Shown: positions 25,846 through 35,241, numbered from the stretch's first letter. The stretch: 64,000 nt of DNA from Natronosalvus halobius (GCF_024138145.1 NZ_CP099997.1:3162001-3226000), one strand, 5' to 3'. The notes: generated by a model from the sequence alone, not told the origin. Numbers and translations: made by a program.

Positions 25846-26568
25846 TCAATCTGTATTCAAACCTGGTCTATCCACCATCCACTGGCGGGCTACTTTACGC
25901 CTTGCTTGCTGTAGATGTTCCGGCGTATTTATCTCCGCATGGTCTCTTTCCGCTATTTTTATCGGTTTTGTCGGTATCTGTGGGAATATTATTGGGAACC
26001 ACTCGTCACGGTTCTCCGAAAGGATATCCTTCGCCGTTTCGATGTGGGCCTGGTTTAAAATGAATATGCCTGCCTCTTGATGTCCACGAATGGCTCCGTA
26101 ATCGACGATGTTCTGTTCTTCATCCCATGTGACCGCCGTCATCTCGTCTTGCACGCCCTCGATCACGGTTGCTGCGCTGTGATCGTCGAACGCTTCCTTT
26201 TCGAACTGCTCAACGACGTTCTCGAGCATCTCGTGTCTGAATATCACGTCGCCACAAACGAGCAAGAGGTCATCGTCAATATCCAACTGATCTAGCGCGA
26301 AATAACACGATCCGCCGTTCTCGTGTTGGCGCCATCCACTGTAATAGTGAAGATTGACGTCATCACCATCTATTGGGGCCTGATCAACGGTCTGCTCGTC
26401 GAACCCGTGTCCTAATATTACGTGAATGTCATCGACCACCGCTGAGAGAACCGCTAGCTGAATATCACAGATCCGCCGTCCATCTATATCGAGAAACCAC
26501 TTTGGGAGCTCTCGGGTGTGATTCTGCATCCTGCTTCCTCTCCCTGCAGAAAGTATGATGGCGTCCAT
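25846..26568 (-). CDS. NTP:sugar or polyol phosphate nucleotidyltransferase
   Basis: A 240-residue protein from the ATG at 26568. The nucleotide-binding start is MDAIILSAGRGSRMQNHTRE with the Lys of LPKWFLDIDGRRI. The metal-binding Asp is in LLLVCGDVIFRHEML. It is short and resembles the LicC/sugar-nucleotidyltransferase group rather than the RmlA type. It would activate a sugar or alcohol phosphate. With a TagF-like enzyme 1.2 kb away, a CDP-polyol donor is an attractive but unproven idea; it is not a TagD-type enzyme because the HxGH motif is absent. The start at 26604 is rejected because it precedes the Rossmann strand by 12 odd residues. Confidence 0.82.
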   Translation of the reverse strand: MDAIILSAGRGSRMQNHTRELPKWFLDIDGRRICDIQLAVLSAVVDDIHVILGHGFDEQTVDQAPIDGDDVNLHYYSGWRQHENGGSCYFALDQLDIDDDLLLVCGDVIFRHEMLENVVEQFEKEAFDDHSAATVIEGVQDEMTAVTWDEEQNIVDYGAIRGHQEAGIFILNQAHIETAKDILSENRDEWFPIIFPQIPTKPIKIAERDHAEINTPEHLQQARRKVARQWMVDRPGLNTD

Positions 26569-26764
26569 TAGTGAATATTCTCCTCCCACGATCCGCTTTA
26601 TCAATCTTTGTGAGACGAGGGAGGCGAAATGGTAGCTTACAAAAAACGCTGGGACATCGCTCGAATCTCTGCTTCCATTAGCGGTAGCCTACTCGAGAAT
26701 CACTACCCAATTCCGTTTTCGGTGGAGGATGCAGGAGTCCGGTCTGCTATTTGCCAACCCCCTC

Positions 26765-27688
26765 CTATGACAAGTATCCCAAGTTTTCAAGATGTCCTTC
26801 TACGTCCCTGGACTGGTCTCTTTCCTCGAGCGTGGGCTCGTATTCGCCGGTATCTTTCGCAACCGTCGTCGCCCACGGGACTCGTTTGATCTTCGGGTGG
26901 GGAATCGCCATCGGATGCCGATTAATCCCCCACTCGCCGAACGCCTCCCCGTGATCGGCGCTTATTGCTACCTCTTCTGCATCGATACTCTGGATCAAAA
27001 CCGAGACTTCGTCGAGGACCAGCCGAAGGTTATCGAGATACGCAGCCCAGACGGTCTCAAAGTCGCCACCGTTTTGCAAATAGGTCCACGGTCTTTTTTC
27101 GTAGTCGTAGAGTTCCCCTCGTCCCTCGGCGTCGGCGTTGGCGACGTACGGTTCGTGAGGCTGGCTATAATGAACGACTAAGCGGTCTGGCTCGTGATCC
27201 CTCGCGTGCGTAATCGCTCGATCCGTTACGTGTCGTGGTCGGACGTGGCCGTGTTCCGGTTTCGGCGCGTATTTCCACACCTGATCCAGTTTTAATAAGT
27301 CGCGCTCGCTAAGCGTCGACCAATTCGTCCACGCAAACCTGCGATCGTGGCCCGGTAGCATGCCCTGACACAGGATCGGTTCGTCGAATCCGTTCGCCGA
27401 AACGTAGATGGTTTCCGCTACTTCCTCGCGATACTCGTCGACGAACGTACACGCTATCCATTCGCTCGAGGTACTTCCCACGGACGTCATCGCGTCGATG
27501 TCGGAGAGAAAGTCGTACTCCGGTGCGACCTCGCGAAGCGCATCTACTCGACACGTGTCCAATAATACGAGCACGTCCCACTCCCGTTGGAATACGTTCG
27601 TCCCTATCGGGTAGCGGGAGAACGCGGATAGAGCTGCGCTGAGATACACATCGTATCCCGCTGAGACCAGCCTCGACCGTATCGACAT
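26765..27688 (-). CDS. Sulfatase-like protein (alkaline phosphatase superfamily)
   Basis: A 307-residue, short member of the superfamily, starting MSIRSRLVSAGYDVYLSAAL. Metal ligands are in VLVLLDTCRVDAL and EEVAISADHGEAFGEWG. The nucleophile region reads AMTSVGSTSSEWI, with no Cys, so no formylglycine. The motif VHYSQPHEPYVAN is typical of haloarchaeal members. The tail ENLGYLS matches the other sulfatase-like proteins here. The ATG at 27688 is preferred over a GTG at 27703. It sits between the glycosyltransferase and nucleotidyltransferase genes on the same strand. Confidence 0.8.
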   Translation of the reverse strand: MSIRSRLVSAGYDVYLSAALSAFSRYPIGTNVFQREWDVLVLLDTCRVDALREVAPEYDFLSDIDAMTSVGSTSSEWIACTFVDEYREEVAETIYVSANGFDEPILCQGMLPGHDRRFAWTNWSTLSERDLLKLDQVWKYAPKPEHGHVRPRHVTDRAITHARDHEPDRLVVHYSQPHEPYVANADAEGRGELYDYEKRPWTYLQNGGDFETVWAAYLDNLRLVLDEVSVLIQSIDAEEVAISADHGEAFGEWGINRHPMAIPHPKIKRVPWATTVAKDTGEYEPTLEERDQSRDVEGHLENLGYLS

Positions 27689-27752
27689 CAGGCCGTCCCC
27701 CACTTCAGTTGGATTACCGCTGTCGACGAGTTGGTTCTACTTCTGGACATCT

Positions 27753-28991
27753 CTAGCTATATCGAGAGGTAATCGACTGGGGCGACCGCCCCCTGATCGC
27801 TTCTCGATAGATCTCTACCAACCGATCGTTGAGGATTTCCTTATCGAAATTCCGTTCCACGTGTTCTCGCCCGGCGTCCCCCATGACGAGCCGCCTGGAC
27901 GGATTCCGAACGAGCCGTTCTAACCCGGCAGCAATTCTATACGGGTCGCGTGGTGGCACGAGAATTGCCGACCGCCCTGACTCGACTGCTTCCGGTATTC
28001 CGCCTACATTCGAAGCGACGACAGGAAGTGAACACGCCTGGGCTTCGAGGAGGACTTTTCCAAACCCCTCCCGTACGCTGGGCAGTAAAAAGACGTCCGC
28101 GTTCTGTAACTCGAGCACTACTTCCTCCTGATTCTTCGCGCCACAGAGGGTGACGATGCTTCCGAGCTGTCTTTCTGCTATCAGTCGTTCTAGCTGTGCT
28201 CTTTTCGGCCCGTCTCCGACGATCCGATACTCGATTTCGACGTCGGGCACTCGAGTGGCGAGTTCCTCAATCGCACGTATACCGTACTCGTGGCCCTTCA
28301 CTTCGTGGATCCGTGCGACCGTCAGTATCGTTATTCGATCCGGATCTGGGTCTCGCTTTTTCGCTCGAAATTTTTCCGTATCGATACCGACGTGATGGAC
28401 GATGACCTGGTCCCGTTCAGCCCCAAATTTGATGAGTTTCTCTCGAGCGAACTCGCTATTCGCGAGGAGTTGATCGCAAGATTCAAAGAGTTCGTGGTAG
28501 ATCTCGCTGCCTCGTTCCTCACCCTCACGAAGCCCCACACCGTGAAACGAGGTGACGAACGCATCGAACTCGCCGTTCTTGTACAGCTTCGCACCGATCC
28601 GGCCCGATTGTCCGAAATGAGCGTGGAGCACGTCGAGATCTGCATCCAGGATTGGTGGCGCCTGATAGGCGAATTTCCCGGCGATCATCGGCCCCTGTCT
28701 AAAGGCGAGGTCGAAAAAACTGCCTAGACACGGGGGGTATTTTTCGAGAAGCGTGAGCAATGTTCGAGGCAGTCCGAGGCCCGCGAGTAGTAACGAATCT
28801 GGTGGGCCAGTGTACGTGATATATTGGTCTAACTGGTATTCCTCGAGTTCGCCGTGTAGAACCGAGTCACGCGAAGGGCGAGCGGGAAAGATTGAGACAG
28901 AATGCCCCCGGTCGATCATTCCCGTTACCTGATCAGTTATGAACGTCTTCGACGTATTTGGGTACACCACCGGCATCACGCCGATTTTCAT
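27753..28991 (-). CDS. GT4-family glycosyltransferase
   Basis: A 412-residue GT-B enzyme starting MKIGVMPVVYPNTSKTFITD. The C-terminal nucleotide-binding half has the GT4 E-x7-E motif in REGFGKVLLEAQACSLPVVA and a preceding ILTVARIHEVKGHEYGI. It adds a sugar from a nucleotide donor to a lipid-linked glycan on the inner face of the membrane. The ATG at 28991 is chosen; a TATA-like AAATAATTAAG lies about 30 bases upstream (29016-29027). First gene of the leftward set ending with the FkbM methyltransferase. Confidence 0.9.
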   Translation of the reverse strand: MKIGVMPVVYPNTSKTFITDQVTGMIDRGHSVSIFPARPSRDSVLHGELEEYQLDQYITYTGPPDSLLLAGLGLPRTLLTLLEKYPPCLGSFFDLAFRQGPMIAGKFAYQAPPILDADLDVLHAHFGQSGRIGAKLYKNGEFDAFVTSFHGVGLREGEERGSEIYHELFESCDQLLANSEFAREKLIKFGAERDQVIVHHVGIDTEKFRAKKRDPDPDRITILTVARIHEVKGHEYGIRAIEELATRVPDVEIEYRIVGDGPKRAQLERLIAERQLGSIVTLCGAKNQEEVVLELQNADVFLLPSVREGFGKVLLEAQACSLPVVASNVGGIPEAVESGRSAILVPPRDPYRIAAGLERLVRNPSRRLVMGDAGREHVERNFDKEILNDRLVEIYREAIRGRSPQSITSRYS

Positions 28992-29317
28992 AGAACCCGG
29001 GATGGGAGTTGTGGGCTTAATTATTTCAAGCCTACTCAACCCCTCCTCCTGTATTGGTCGTGCTTTTACTCTGTATGGCGGTCCTGGACGGACTGGCCTG
29101 GCGGCTTCTTTTAGTTTACAGATTAATGAGCATATGTCAGGAGCAAAGGGATAAGATAGTCTACCCGGCTTCCGTTCTCAACTAGAGTTCCTAACGCTAC
29201 TATATAATTCAAGGCGACCTAGGCTAGCCATTACGTACGTCTTTCTTCTCCGTTCATTATCAATACAGTCAAGCGCTTCCAACAGATTGATATGTGCCCC
29301 GAAGTTGACTAAAAACA
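28992..29317. other. Divergent promoter region before the nonulosonate genes
   Basis: It separates the leftward glycosyltransferase set from the rightward sugar pathway. An AT-rich TATA-like stretch CTATATAATT is at about 29199-29208 and a weaker TGATATG at about 29288 would suit a leaderless start at 29318. No gene is seen. Confidence 0.4.
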
Positions 29318-30418
29318 ATGATTACTGGGAAGAACGTTCTTCTGACGGGTGGGGCCGGCTCGGTGGGTCGGGCGCTTATCCCCAAATTACTGGATCAAAA
29401 CCCGAATGTTCTCCGAGTTTTCGATAACAACGAACCCGGCCTCGCCAAAATCAAATCGGCAGGTAGTGATGATCGATGTCGGTATCTTACGGGCGACGTT
29501 AGAGACAAAGATCGGTTATCACGAGCAATGGAAGAGATAGACATCGTCGTGCATACAGCGGCGATGAAACACGTGGACATCTGCGAGTACAACCCGTTTG
29601 AGGCGGTGAAAACGAATACACTCGGATTGCAGAATATCGTCGATACGGCTATTGATGCGGGTGCTGAGCGTGTGGTTTTTACGAGCAGCGATAAGGCTGT
29701 CAATCCGGCGAACACGATGGGAACGACGAAACTTCTGGGGGAGAAACTCATCACAGCAGGGAACAACCACCGTGGCGATCGAGATTTGCGACTAGCGTCC
29801 GTTCGCTTTGGCAATATCATCAATTCCTCCCAGTCGGTTATTCCGATCTTTACGGAGCAGATTCGCGAGGGCGGTCCTGTCACACTCACCGACGAACAAA
29901 TGACGCGGTTTTTCCTGACGTACGACGATGTCTTCGATCTCGTCACACAGGCTATTGAGAAAACGGCGGGTGGCGAGGTATTCGTATATAAGATGCCAGC
30001 GATCAAAATCGAGGACCTCGCGAAAGCAATGATCGAAACGCTGGCGCCGCAATTCGGCCATGATGCGGCAGAAATCGGGATCGAAGTAATCGGCCGCCGC
30101 CCTGGAGAGACGTTTCACGAGGAGATCATGACGAATCGTGAGGCACGAAGAGCGTACGAAAACGAGACACTGTACGCTATCGCGCCAGAGATGACTGAGT
30201 TTCAGGCCGTTGATGGCGTTGCGGAGTTCAAAGAAACCTCCGAGATCGTACTGTCATCAGAACACGCTCCGAAACTCTCGAAAAACGAAATAGTGACGCT
30301 GTTAGAGGAAAATGACGTTCTTGGCATGACCAGTGAGACGGCAAGCACTTCGGGGCGTAGCGCTGGCGCGTCATCGGAAGAGCAAAGACTCAGCTTTGAC
30401 GAATCGAGCACGCTTTAG
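29318..30418 (+). CDS. CapD/Pen-like UDP-GlcNAc 4,6-dehydratase, first step of the nonulosonate pathway
   Basis: A 366-residue short-chain dehydrogenase. It begins with the NAD motif LLTGGAGSVGRALI and has YLTGDVRDKDRL. The catalytic segment is FTSSDKAVNPANTMGTTK: the usual Tyr of YxxxK is Met, giving the Ser-Met-Lys set of CapD/WbpM rather than the Asp-Lys-Tyr set of PseB. The C-terminal part has MTRFFLTYDDVFDLV. It should remove water from UDP-GlcNAc. With the next gene it matches the two-enzyme Pen/Pal route to UDP-4-keto-6-deoxy-L-AltNAc known in Bacillus. The last 50 residues are a low-complexity extension. The next gene starts 6 bases downstream. Confidence 0.82.
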   Translation: MITGKNVLLTGGAGSVGRALIPKLLDQNPNVLRVFDNNEPGLAKIKSAGSDDRCRYLTGDVRDKDRLSRAMEEIDIVVHTAAMKHVDICEYNPFEAVKTNTLGLQNIVDTAIDAGAERVVFTSSDKAVNPANTMGTTKLLGEKLITAGNNHRGDRDLRLASVRFGNIINSSQSVIPIFTEQIREGGPVTLTDEQMTRFFLTYDDVFDLVTQAIEKTAGGEVFVYKMPAIKIEDLAKAMIETLAPQFGHDAAEIGIEVIGRRPGETFHEEIMTNREARRAYENETLYAIAPEMTEFQAVDGVAEFKETSEIVLSSEHAPKLSKNEIVTLLEENDVLGMTSETASTSGRSAGASSEEQRLSFDESSTL

Positions 30419-30424
30419 ATTAGA

Positions 30425-31378
30425 ATGACCAAGGAAATCGTCGTTACTGGTGCAGCAGGGTTTATCGGTCGATGGGTCACCAACGAATTACTTGCCCGCG
30501 GGCACCGCGTATATGGACTAGATGACTTCTCGAACGGCTCGTATCGCAACATCAAGGAACTCAATGAGTCAGAGCGATTTACGATCGCTGAAGGTGATAT
30601 CTGCGATGAGGACGCTGTCGATGAACTCTTTAACGAAGGTGTCGACGCCTGTATTCACCTCGCTGCGGAGATCGACGTTCAGGAGAGCCTCGAGGACCCG
30701 CAATCTCACTTCGACTCGAACGTCGTCGGCACGCAAAACGTCTTGGAGGCTTGCCGTCGGACGGATACGCGCCTCGGACTCGTCGGCACGTGTATGGTCT
30801 ACGACATGGCTGGTTCCGAGGAGGGCATCAGCGAAGAACATCCCGTTAAACCTGCATCACCCTACGCCGGTTCGAAGCTCGCGGCAGAGAACCTCGCGGA
30901 GAGCTACTACCACGGCTACGACCTCCCCGTTGTTATCCTCCGACCGTTCAACACGTACGGCCCCTTCCAGAAGACCGGAATGGCCGGCGGTGTCGTCTCA
31001 ATTTTCACGAACCGCGATAACCAGGGCGAACCGCTGAAGATTTTCGGCGACGGAACCCAGAGCCGGGACCTCCTGTACGCGACAGACTGTGCACGATTCA
31101 TCGTCGAAGGTACGTTCTGTGACGAAGCAGTTGGCGAGGTCTTGAACGCCGGGACCGGATCAGACATCTCGATCAACGAGCTAGCCGAACTAATTTCGAC
31201 CGACGGAACGGAAATCACACACGTCGAACACCACCACCCACAGAGCGAGGTGCAGACGCTCCGCTGTGATCCGAGTAAGGCCGAAGCCATGCTCGACTGG
31301 GAGCCAGAAGTGAGCCTCGAAGAAGGCGTCGACCGGCTTCGAACGTGGCTACGGGAAGAGGGTGCTGAACAGGCGTAG
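30425..31378 (+). CDS. NAD-dependent epimerase/dehydratase, Pal-like candidate
   Basis: A 317-residue extended short-chain dehydrogenase. VTGAAGFIGRWVTNELL binds NAD, and the catalytic YxxxK is SPYAGSKLAAE with VGTCMVYDMAG before it. RPFNTYGPFQ binds the sugar. Together with the CapD-like gene before and the PseC-like gene after, it occupies the place of Pal, which converts the dehydratase product by C5 epimerisation. That role is inferred from order only; a UDP-sugar 4-epimerase is the alternative. One base separates its stop from the next start. Confidence 0.8.
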   Translation: MTKEIVVTGAAGFIGRWVTNELLARGHRVYGLDDFSNGSYRNIKELNESERFTIAEGDICDEDAVDELFNEGVDACIHLAAEIDVQESLEDPQSHFDSNVVGTQNVLEACRRTDTRLGLVGTCMVYDMAGSEEGISEEHPVKPASPYAGSKLAAENLAESYYHGYDLPVVILRPFNTYGPFQKTGMAGGVVSIFTNRDNQGEPLKIFGDGTQSRDLLYATDCARFIVEGTFCDEAVGEVLNAGTGSDISINELAELISTDGTEITHVEHHHPQSEVQTLRCDPSKAEAMLDWEPEVSLEEGVDRLRTWLREEGAEQA

Positions 31379-31379
31379 T

Positions 31380-32570
31380 ATGACGGACCGAACGCCAGCA
31401 CTGTACGGCGGTAAGCCAGTTCGTGAATCAGTCCTCGGCTACGGCAGCCAGAGCATAACCGATCACGAGAAACAGGCCGTTCTCGAGGCACTCGAGGGAG
31501 ATTACATCACTCGCGGTCCCACTGTCGAGGAATTCGAAACTCGCGTTGCGGATTTCGTCGGTGTCGACCACGCGATTGCGACGACCTCTGGAACGACGGC
31601 GTTGCACCTCGCTGGCGACGCTGCCGGGTTCTCGGCTGGCGACGAGGTGATCACTACGCCACTGACGTTCGCATCGACGGCGCACGCAGCGACGTACAAC
31701 GATGCGACGCCAGTGTTCGCAGATATTGATCCGTATCGCCGAACGCTTGATCCGGAGGCGGTCCGCGAGCAGGTAACTGACGATACTGTGGGACTCGTTC
31801 CGATGCACTACGCTGGCCACCCTGCTGATATCGATGGGCTGCTCGAGGTTGCCGACGAGCACGACTTGACGGTCATCTGGGACGCCTGTCACGCCTTCGG
31901 TGGAACCTGGCGTGGCGAAGGAATCGGTGCCCAACGCGACATGGCCGTGTTTAGCTTCCATCCAGTGAAGAACGTCACGACCGGAGAGGGTGGCATGGTC
32001 GTAACCGATGATGACAACCTGGCTCGTCGACTTCGCCGACTTCGGTCGTTCGACATGAATTACGACCCGGCTGGGCACGAAGACGAGCCCTGGTACCAGG
32101 TGACCGAGAGCGTTGGCTACAACTACAACGTCACTGATCTGCAGGCTGCACTTGGATTGGCGCAGTTGGATCGACTCAGCGAGTTCAAAGAGCGACGCGA
32201 CGAGATTATCGACCGCTACAACGAGGCATTTTCTGGTATCGAGGGGATTCGAACGCCACCAGTACCGGAGGAGTCGGGTCCGATGTGTCATCTATACGCA
32301 GTCGAAATTGGTGAGGACTTTGGGTGCGATCGTCAGGAGTTCGTCCAGGCGATGCACGCGGAGAACATTGGTGTGCAAGTTCACTACGTTCCGCTTCACT
32401 ACCATCCGTACTTCCAGACGGAATTCGGATACAGTCGGGGCGAGTTCCCGAAGACGGAACAAGTGTACGACGGGCTAGTGAGTCTTCCACTTCATGCTGA
32501 GATGAACGGGGGGGACGTCGGAGACGTTATTACGGCGGTGACTGCGCTTCGATCACACCACCGGGAGTAG
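31380..32570 (+). CDS. pseC: PseC-like aminotransferase (DegT/DnrJ/EryC1 family)
   Basis: A 396-residue PLP enzyme starting MTDRTPALYGGKPVRESVLG. The cofactor Lys is in FSFHPVKNVTTGEGGMVV, and the Asp in VIWDACHAFGGTW binds the PLP ring nitrogen. GTTALHLAGDAAGF binds the phosphate. It would transfer an amino group to C4 of the 4-keto sugar, giving UDP-4-amino-4,6-dideoxy-AltNAc. The name rests on the pathway around it (dehydratase, PseI, PseG, PseH, cytidylyltransferase). The ATG at 31380 is preferred to a GTG further up inside the previous gene. Confidence 0.85.
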   Translation: MTDRTPALYGGKPVRESVLGYGSQSITDHEKQAVLEALEGDYITRGPTVEEFETRVADFVGVDHAIATTSGTTALHLAGDAAGFSAGDEVITTPLTFASTAHAATYNDATPVFADIDPYRRTLDPEAVREQVTDDTVGLVPMHYAGHPADIDGLLEVADEHDLTVIWDACHAFGGTWRGEGIGAQRDMAVFSFHPVKNVTTGEGGMVVTDDDNLARRLRRLRSFDMNYDPAGHEDEPWYQVTESVGYNYNVTDLQAALGLAQLDRLSEFKERRDEIIDRYNEAFSGIEGIRTPPVPEESGPMCHLYAVEIGEDFGCDRQEFVQAMHAENIGVQVHYVPLHYHPYFQTEFGYSRGEFPKTEQVYDGLVSLPLHAEMNGGDVGDVITAVTALRSHHRE

Positions 32571-32605
32571 GTGTCTTTATTTTGCTCCCGCGTTGGAGTT
32601 GGACC

Positions 32606-33655
32606 ATGGAACCGTTCACTATCGGCAATCGAAAAATTGGCCCAGACGAGCCAACGTACGTCATCGCGGAAGCCGGATCGAATCACAACGGTGACCTCGA
32701 GATTGCAAAAGAATTGATCGACGTTGCAGCTGATGCTGGTGCCGATGCAGTAAAATTTCAGACATTTCGGGCCGAGGATCTCTATGTTGAAGATAGCGGT
32801 GACGTAGAATACCTCGAGGATGAACGGTCTATCTACGAAATTATCGAGTCGATGGAAATGCCTTATGAGTGGATACCTATATTATATGACTATTGCAACC
32901 AACGTGGGATTGATTTTATGTCGACGCCATTTGACGAACGATCAGCCTCAGAACTGGAGGAATACGTATCCGCGTGGAAAGTCGCTTCGTATACGAGCAG
33001 CCACATCCCGTTTCTCGAATATCTGGCCGATACCGAGATGCCGATAATTATGTCGACAGGGGCTCATAGCCTTGAAGAAGTCTCCGAGTCAGTTTCGGTA
33101 CTTCGATCGGCTGGTGTCTCTGATCTCGTATTACTACAGTGTGTGGCAGCGTATCCGACGCCGCTATCGGAGATCAATCTACGTGTTATTGAAACACTAT
33201 CGAATGAATTTGAGATAATTTCTGGTCTGTCTGATCACACGCTTGATCCAACTATCGCACCCAGTGCTGCAGTCGCTCTCGGTGCCTGTGTCGTAGAAAA
33301 ACACTTTACGCTGGACAAGTCCATGGATGGGCCTGACCACGAGTTCGCCTTGGAACCTGCCGAACTCCAGGATATGATTACCACTATTCGCGCAACAGAG
33401 ACTGCACTCGGCTCTTCTGAGAAGCGTGTCCTTGAGGTCGAAAACGAACTTTACGAGAAGGCTCGGCGTGCGGTCCACGCCGTTTCTGATATTAGCGCAG
33501 GAGAGAGAATATCTGAGGAAAATGTCAAGATATTACGGTCTGGAAGTCAAGAAGGTGGCTTACCTCCAAAATTCTATAAAGAAATCACCGGGAAAATTGC
33601 GGCCCGACCTATTAACAGTGGTAAAGGCATTGAGTGGGACGATATCGATGTTTAA
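32606..33655 (+). CDS. pseI: Pseudaminic acid (nonulosonate) synthase, NeuB/PseI family
   Basis: A 349-residue protein starting MEPFTIGNRKIGPDEP. The N-terminal barrel has VIAEAGSNHNGDLEIAKELI and GADAVKFQTF; conserved metal- and PEP-binding parts include DHTLDPTIAPSAAVALGA and VEKHFTLDK. A C-terminal SAF (antifreeze-like) domain starts near residue 290 (ARRAVHAVSDISAGE). The enzyme joins phosphoenolpyruvate to a 6-carbon amino sugar, making the 9-carbon acid. It ends in a 4-base overlap with the convergent pseH-like gene. Confidence 0.92.
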   Translation: MEPFTIGNRKIGPDEPTYVIAEAGSNHNGDLEIAKELIDVAADAGADAVKFQTFRAEDLYVEDSGDVEYLEDERSIYEIIESMEMPYEWIPILYDYCNQRGIDFMSTPFDERSASELEEYVSAWKVASYTSSHIPFLEYLADTEMPIIMSTGAHSLEEVSESVSVLRSAGVSDLVLLQCVAAYPTPLSEINLRVIETLSNEFEIISGLSDHTLDPTIAPSAAVALGACVVEKHFTLDKSMDGPDHEFALEPAELQDMITTIRATETALGSSEKRVLEVENELYEKARRAVHAVSDISAGERISEENVKILRSGSQEGGLPPKFYKEITGKIAARPINSGKGIEWDDIDV

Positions 33656-34200
33656 GTAGTGTATTGTAACTTCACCCAGTCCCCATTTTCTGCTTGTTTC
33701 TCAAATCCGCATCGGCTGAATAATTGCATTGACTGTGTATTCTCATTAGAAACGTTCGCCGTTAACGGGGTATGATCGTCGAACCGATCACAAAGCCATC
33801 TAAGTGCACTCGTTGCCACACCGTATCCTTGTGCGGAATGTTCTCCGATGAAAATCCCGACTTCATCTTCCGAATTTAAACTAATACTTCCGACTCGTCG
33901 GCCTTCATAGTGTATAATAAAATCATATCGATTCTCATCTCTACTCTGAAACCAATTCAGGTGCTCTTCCCACGATAGTGGCCCATCTTGCTTACGAAAA
34001 TGCTCGTAAATCTCTGGAAAAGACCTCCATGCCAGTAGTAGTTCGAGATCGTTTCTATCTATTGACGAGATTCTCATTTCTGCCCTATCTTCCATGAGAT
34101 TCTCACAAGCATCACAACCGACCTTCTTCTCTTGCTTCCCACCGTTGTCTGTGCGATGCCTGAGTTTCTGATGACAAAATCCACAGTATGCCATAGCCAT
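33652..34200 (-). CDS. pseH: GNAT acetyltransferase (PseH-like) with N-terminal zinc ribbon
   Basis: A 182-residue protein. Residues 42-182 are a GNAT domain that starts MRISSIDRNDLELLLAWRSF, as PseH/SpsD proteins do, and has the acetyl-CoA loop EHSAQGYGVATSALRW and NTQSMQLFSRCGFE. It should acetylate the C4 amine of the PseC product. The first 40 residues carry two Cys pairs, CGFC and CDAC, forming a likely zinc ribbon not found in the bacterial enzymes I know. An internal ATG at 34077 would give the GNAT alone, so the extension depends on the true start. It follows pseG by 33 bases. Confidence 0.8.
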   Translation of the reverse strand: MAMAYCGFCHQKLRHRTDNGGKQEKKVGCDACENLMEDRAEMRISSIDRNDLELLLAWRSFPEIYEHFRKQDGPLSWEEHLNWFQSRDENRYDFIIHYEGRRVGSISLNSEDEVGIFIGEHSAQGYGVATSALRWLCDRFDDHTPLTANVSNENTQSMQLFSRCGFEKQAENGDWVKLQYTT

Positions 34201-34233
34201 AGAACTGGGCGAGTCGATAATACCATTGATGGT

Positions 34234-35241
34234 TTACGACGAATACCTGTTAGTTAAGCAATCCACTACCCGGTGTGTTCCTTTTCCATCAACGAGATTT
34301 CTTCCTAAACTCCGTCGATTCCACCTTAGATCTTTTTTCTGGATGTAGGTCTCTACTGCCTCTCGGAGTCTCGCTACATCACATTCTGGTTGGAGGACAG
34401 TCGCTGCGTCGCGCTTGAGAAGTTCCGCTGCGATTAGTTGTTGGTTGTCGACTACGGGAAGACTGATTATTGGCGTTCCAAGGGCCAGCATTTCGTACGT
34501 TGTAGTGCTTGCTGTACAAACTGCAAAGTCTGATTCGAAAATCCGTCGAGCGATATCGTCGGGCTCACGAATTGGATACACATCTGCAGAAACAGTTTCA
34601 GCGATCCGTCGAATATGGCGCTCTTGTCTCTCAGAAAAACCCGGCCCAATGATTGCGTCTACTCGGAGGCTGGTTCCATCAAAGCCTTCTAGTATTTTTG
34701 GTGTCATTTCAGTTGGGTCGCTTCCACCCATTGTAATGATGGTTCGTTCAGGCTGTTCTCGCCACGGTGGTTCCTCAACTGCTTTACTCGCTATAGATTC
34801 ACGGAGCAAGAGATAGTCGGCACCAAGACACCAAACGGGTTCATTACCCAAAACCTCGTACTCGAGCTCAGTCCCGTATATATTTCCGTTAATCACGACG
34901 TCTGCGCAGACAGGGTGACGTGTATCGTCTGAAACGAGAACAACTGATACTTTATCACGGATGGTTCGTTGATAGTCTTTGCCCGCCCTGTAGGAATCAA
35001 TCAAGACTACGTCGGTTTGGTCAGGGAGAACCTGAGTAAACGACCTGGGTTTATCTCTCGATTTGAGTTCGATGATTTCGACCGATGAGGGGGTTACTGA
35101 GGCAACATTTCTGGGAGTCGTCGTTGCATAGGTTACTTGATGCCCACGCCTCAGCAATTCTTCCGCTACTGCACTGGTACGAAAAAGATGTCCAAAACCA
35201 ATCTCTGCATTTCCGTCTGCCCGGATCGTAATCCTCATCAT
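34234..35241 (-). CDS. pseG: PseG-like UDP-sugar hydrolase
   Basis: A 335-residue GT-B-fold protein. The start IRADGNAEIGFGHLFRTSAV has the His of the PseG motif G-x-G-H. It also shows VLIDSYRAGKDY, IITMGGSDPTEMTP and CTASTTTYEMLALGTPII. PseG removes UDP from UDP-2,4-diacetamido-2,4,6-trideoxy-L-altrose so the synthase can use the free sugar. This is the strongest sign that the product is of the pseudaminic type, because legionaminic routes use a NeuC-like epimerase instead. Its ATG overlaps the stop of the previous gene by 4 bases. Confidence 0.9.
   Translation of the reverse strand: MMRITIRADGNAEIGFGHLFRTSAVAEELLRRGHQVTYATTTPRNVASVTPSSVEIIELKSRDKPRSFTQVLPDQTDVVLIDSYRAGKDYQRTIRDKVSVVLVSDDTRHPVCADVVINGNIYGTELEYEVLGNEPVWCLGADYLLLRESIASKAVEEPPWREQPERTIITMGGSDPTEMTPKILEGFDGTSLRVDAIIGPGFSERQERHIRRIAETVSADVYPIREPDDIARRIFESDFAVCTASTTTYEMLALGTPIISLPVVDNQQLIAAELLKRDAATVLQPECDVARLREAVETYIQKKDLRWNRRSLGRNLVDGKGTHRVVDCLTNRYSS

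Noticed and set aside
29318-30418. Naming the first pathway gene pseB
   Set aside because: The catalytic Tyr of PseB is Met here, as in CapD/WbpM-type dehydratases, so the PseB name would be misleading.
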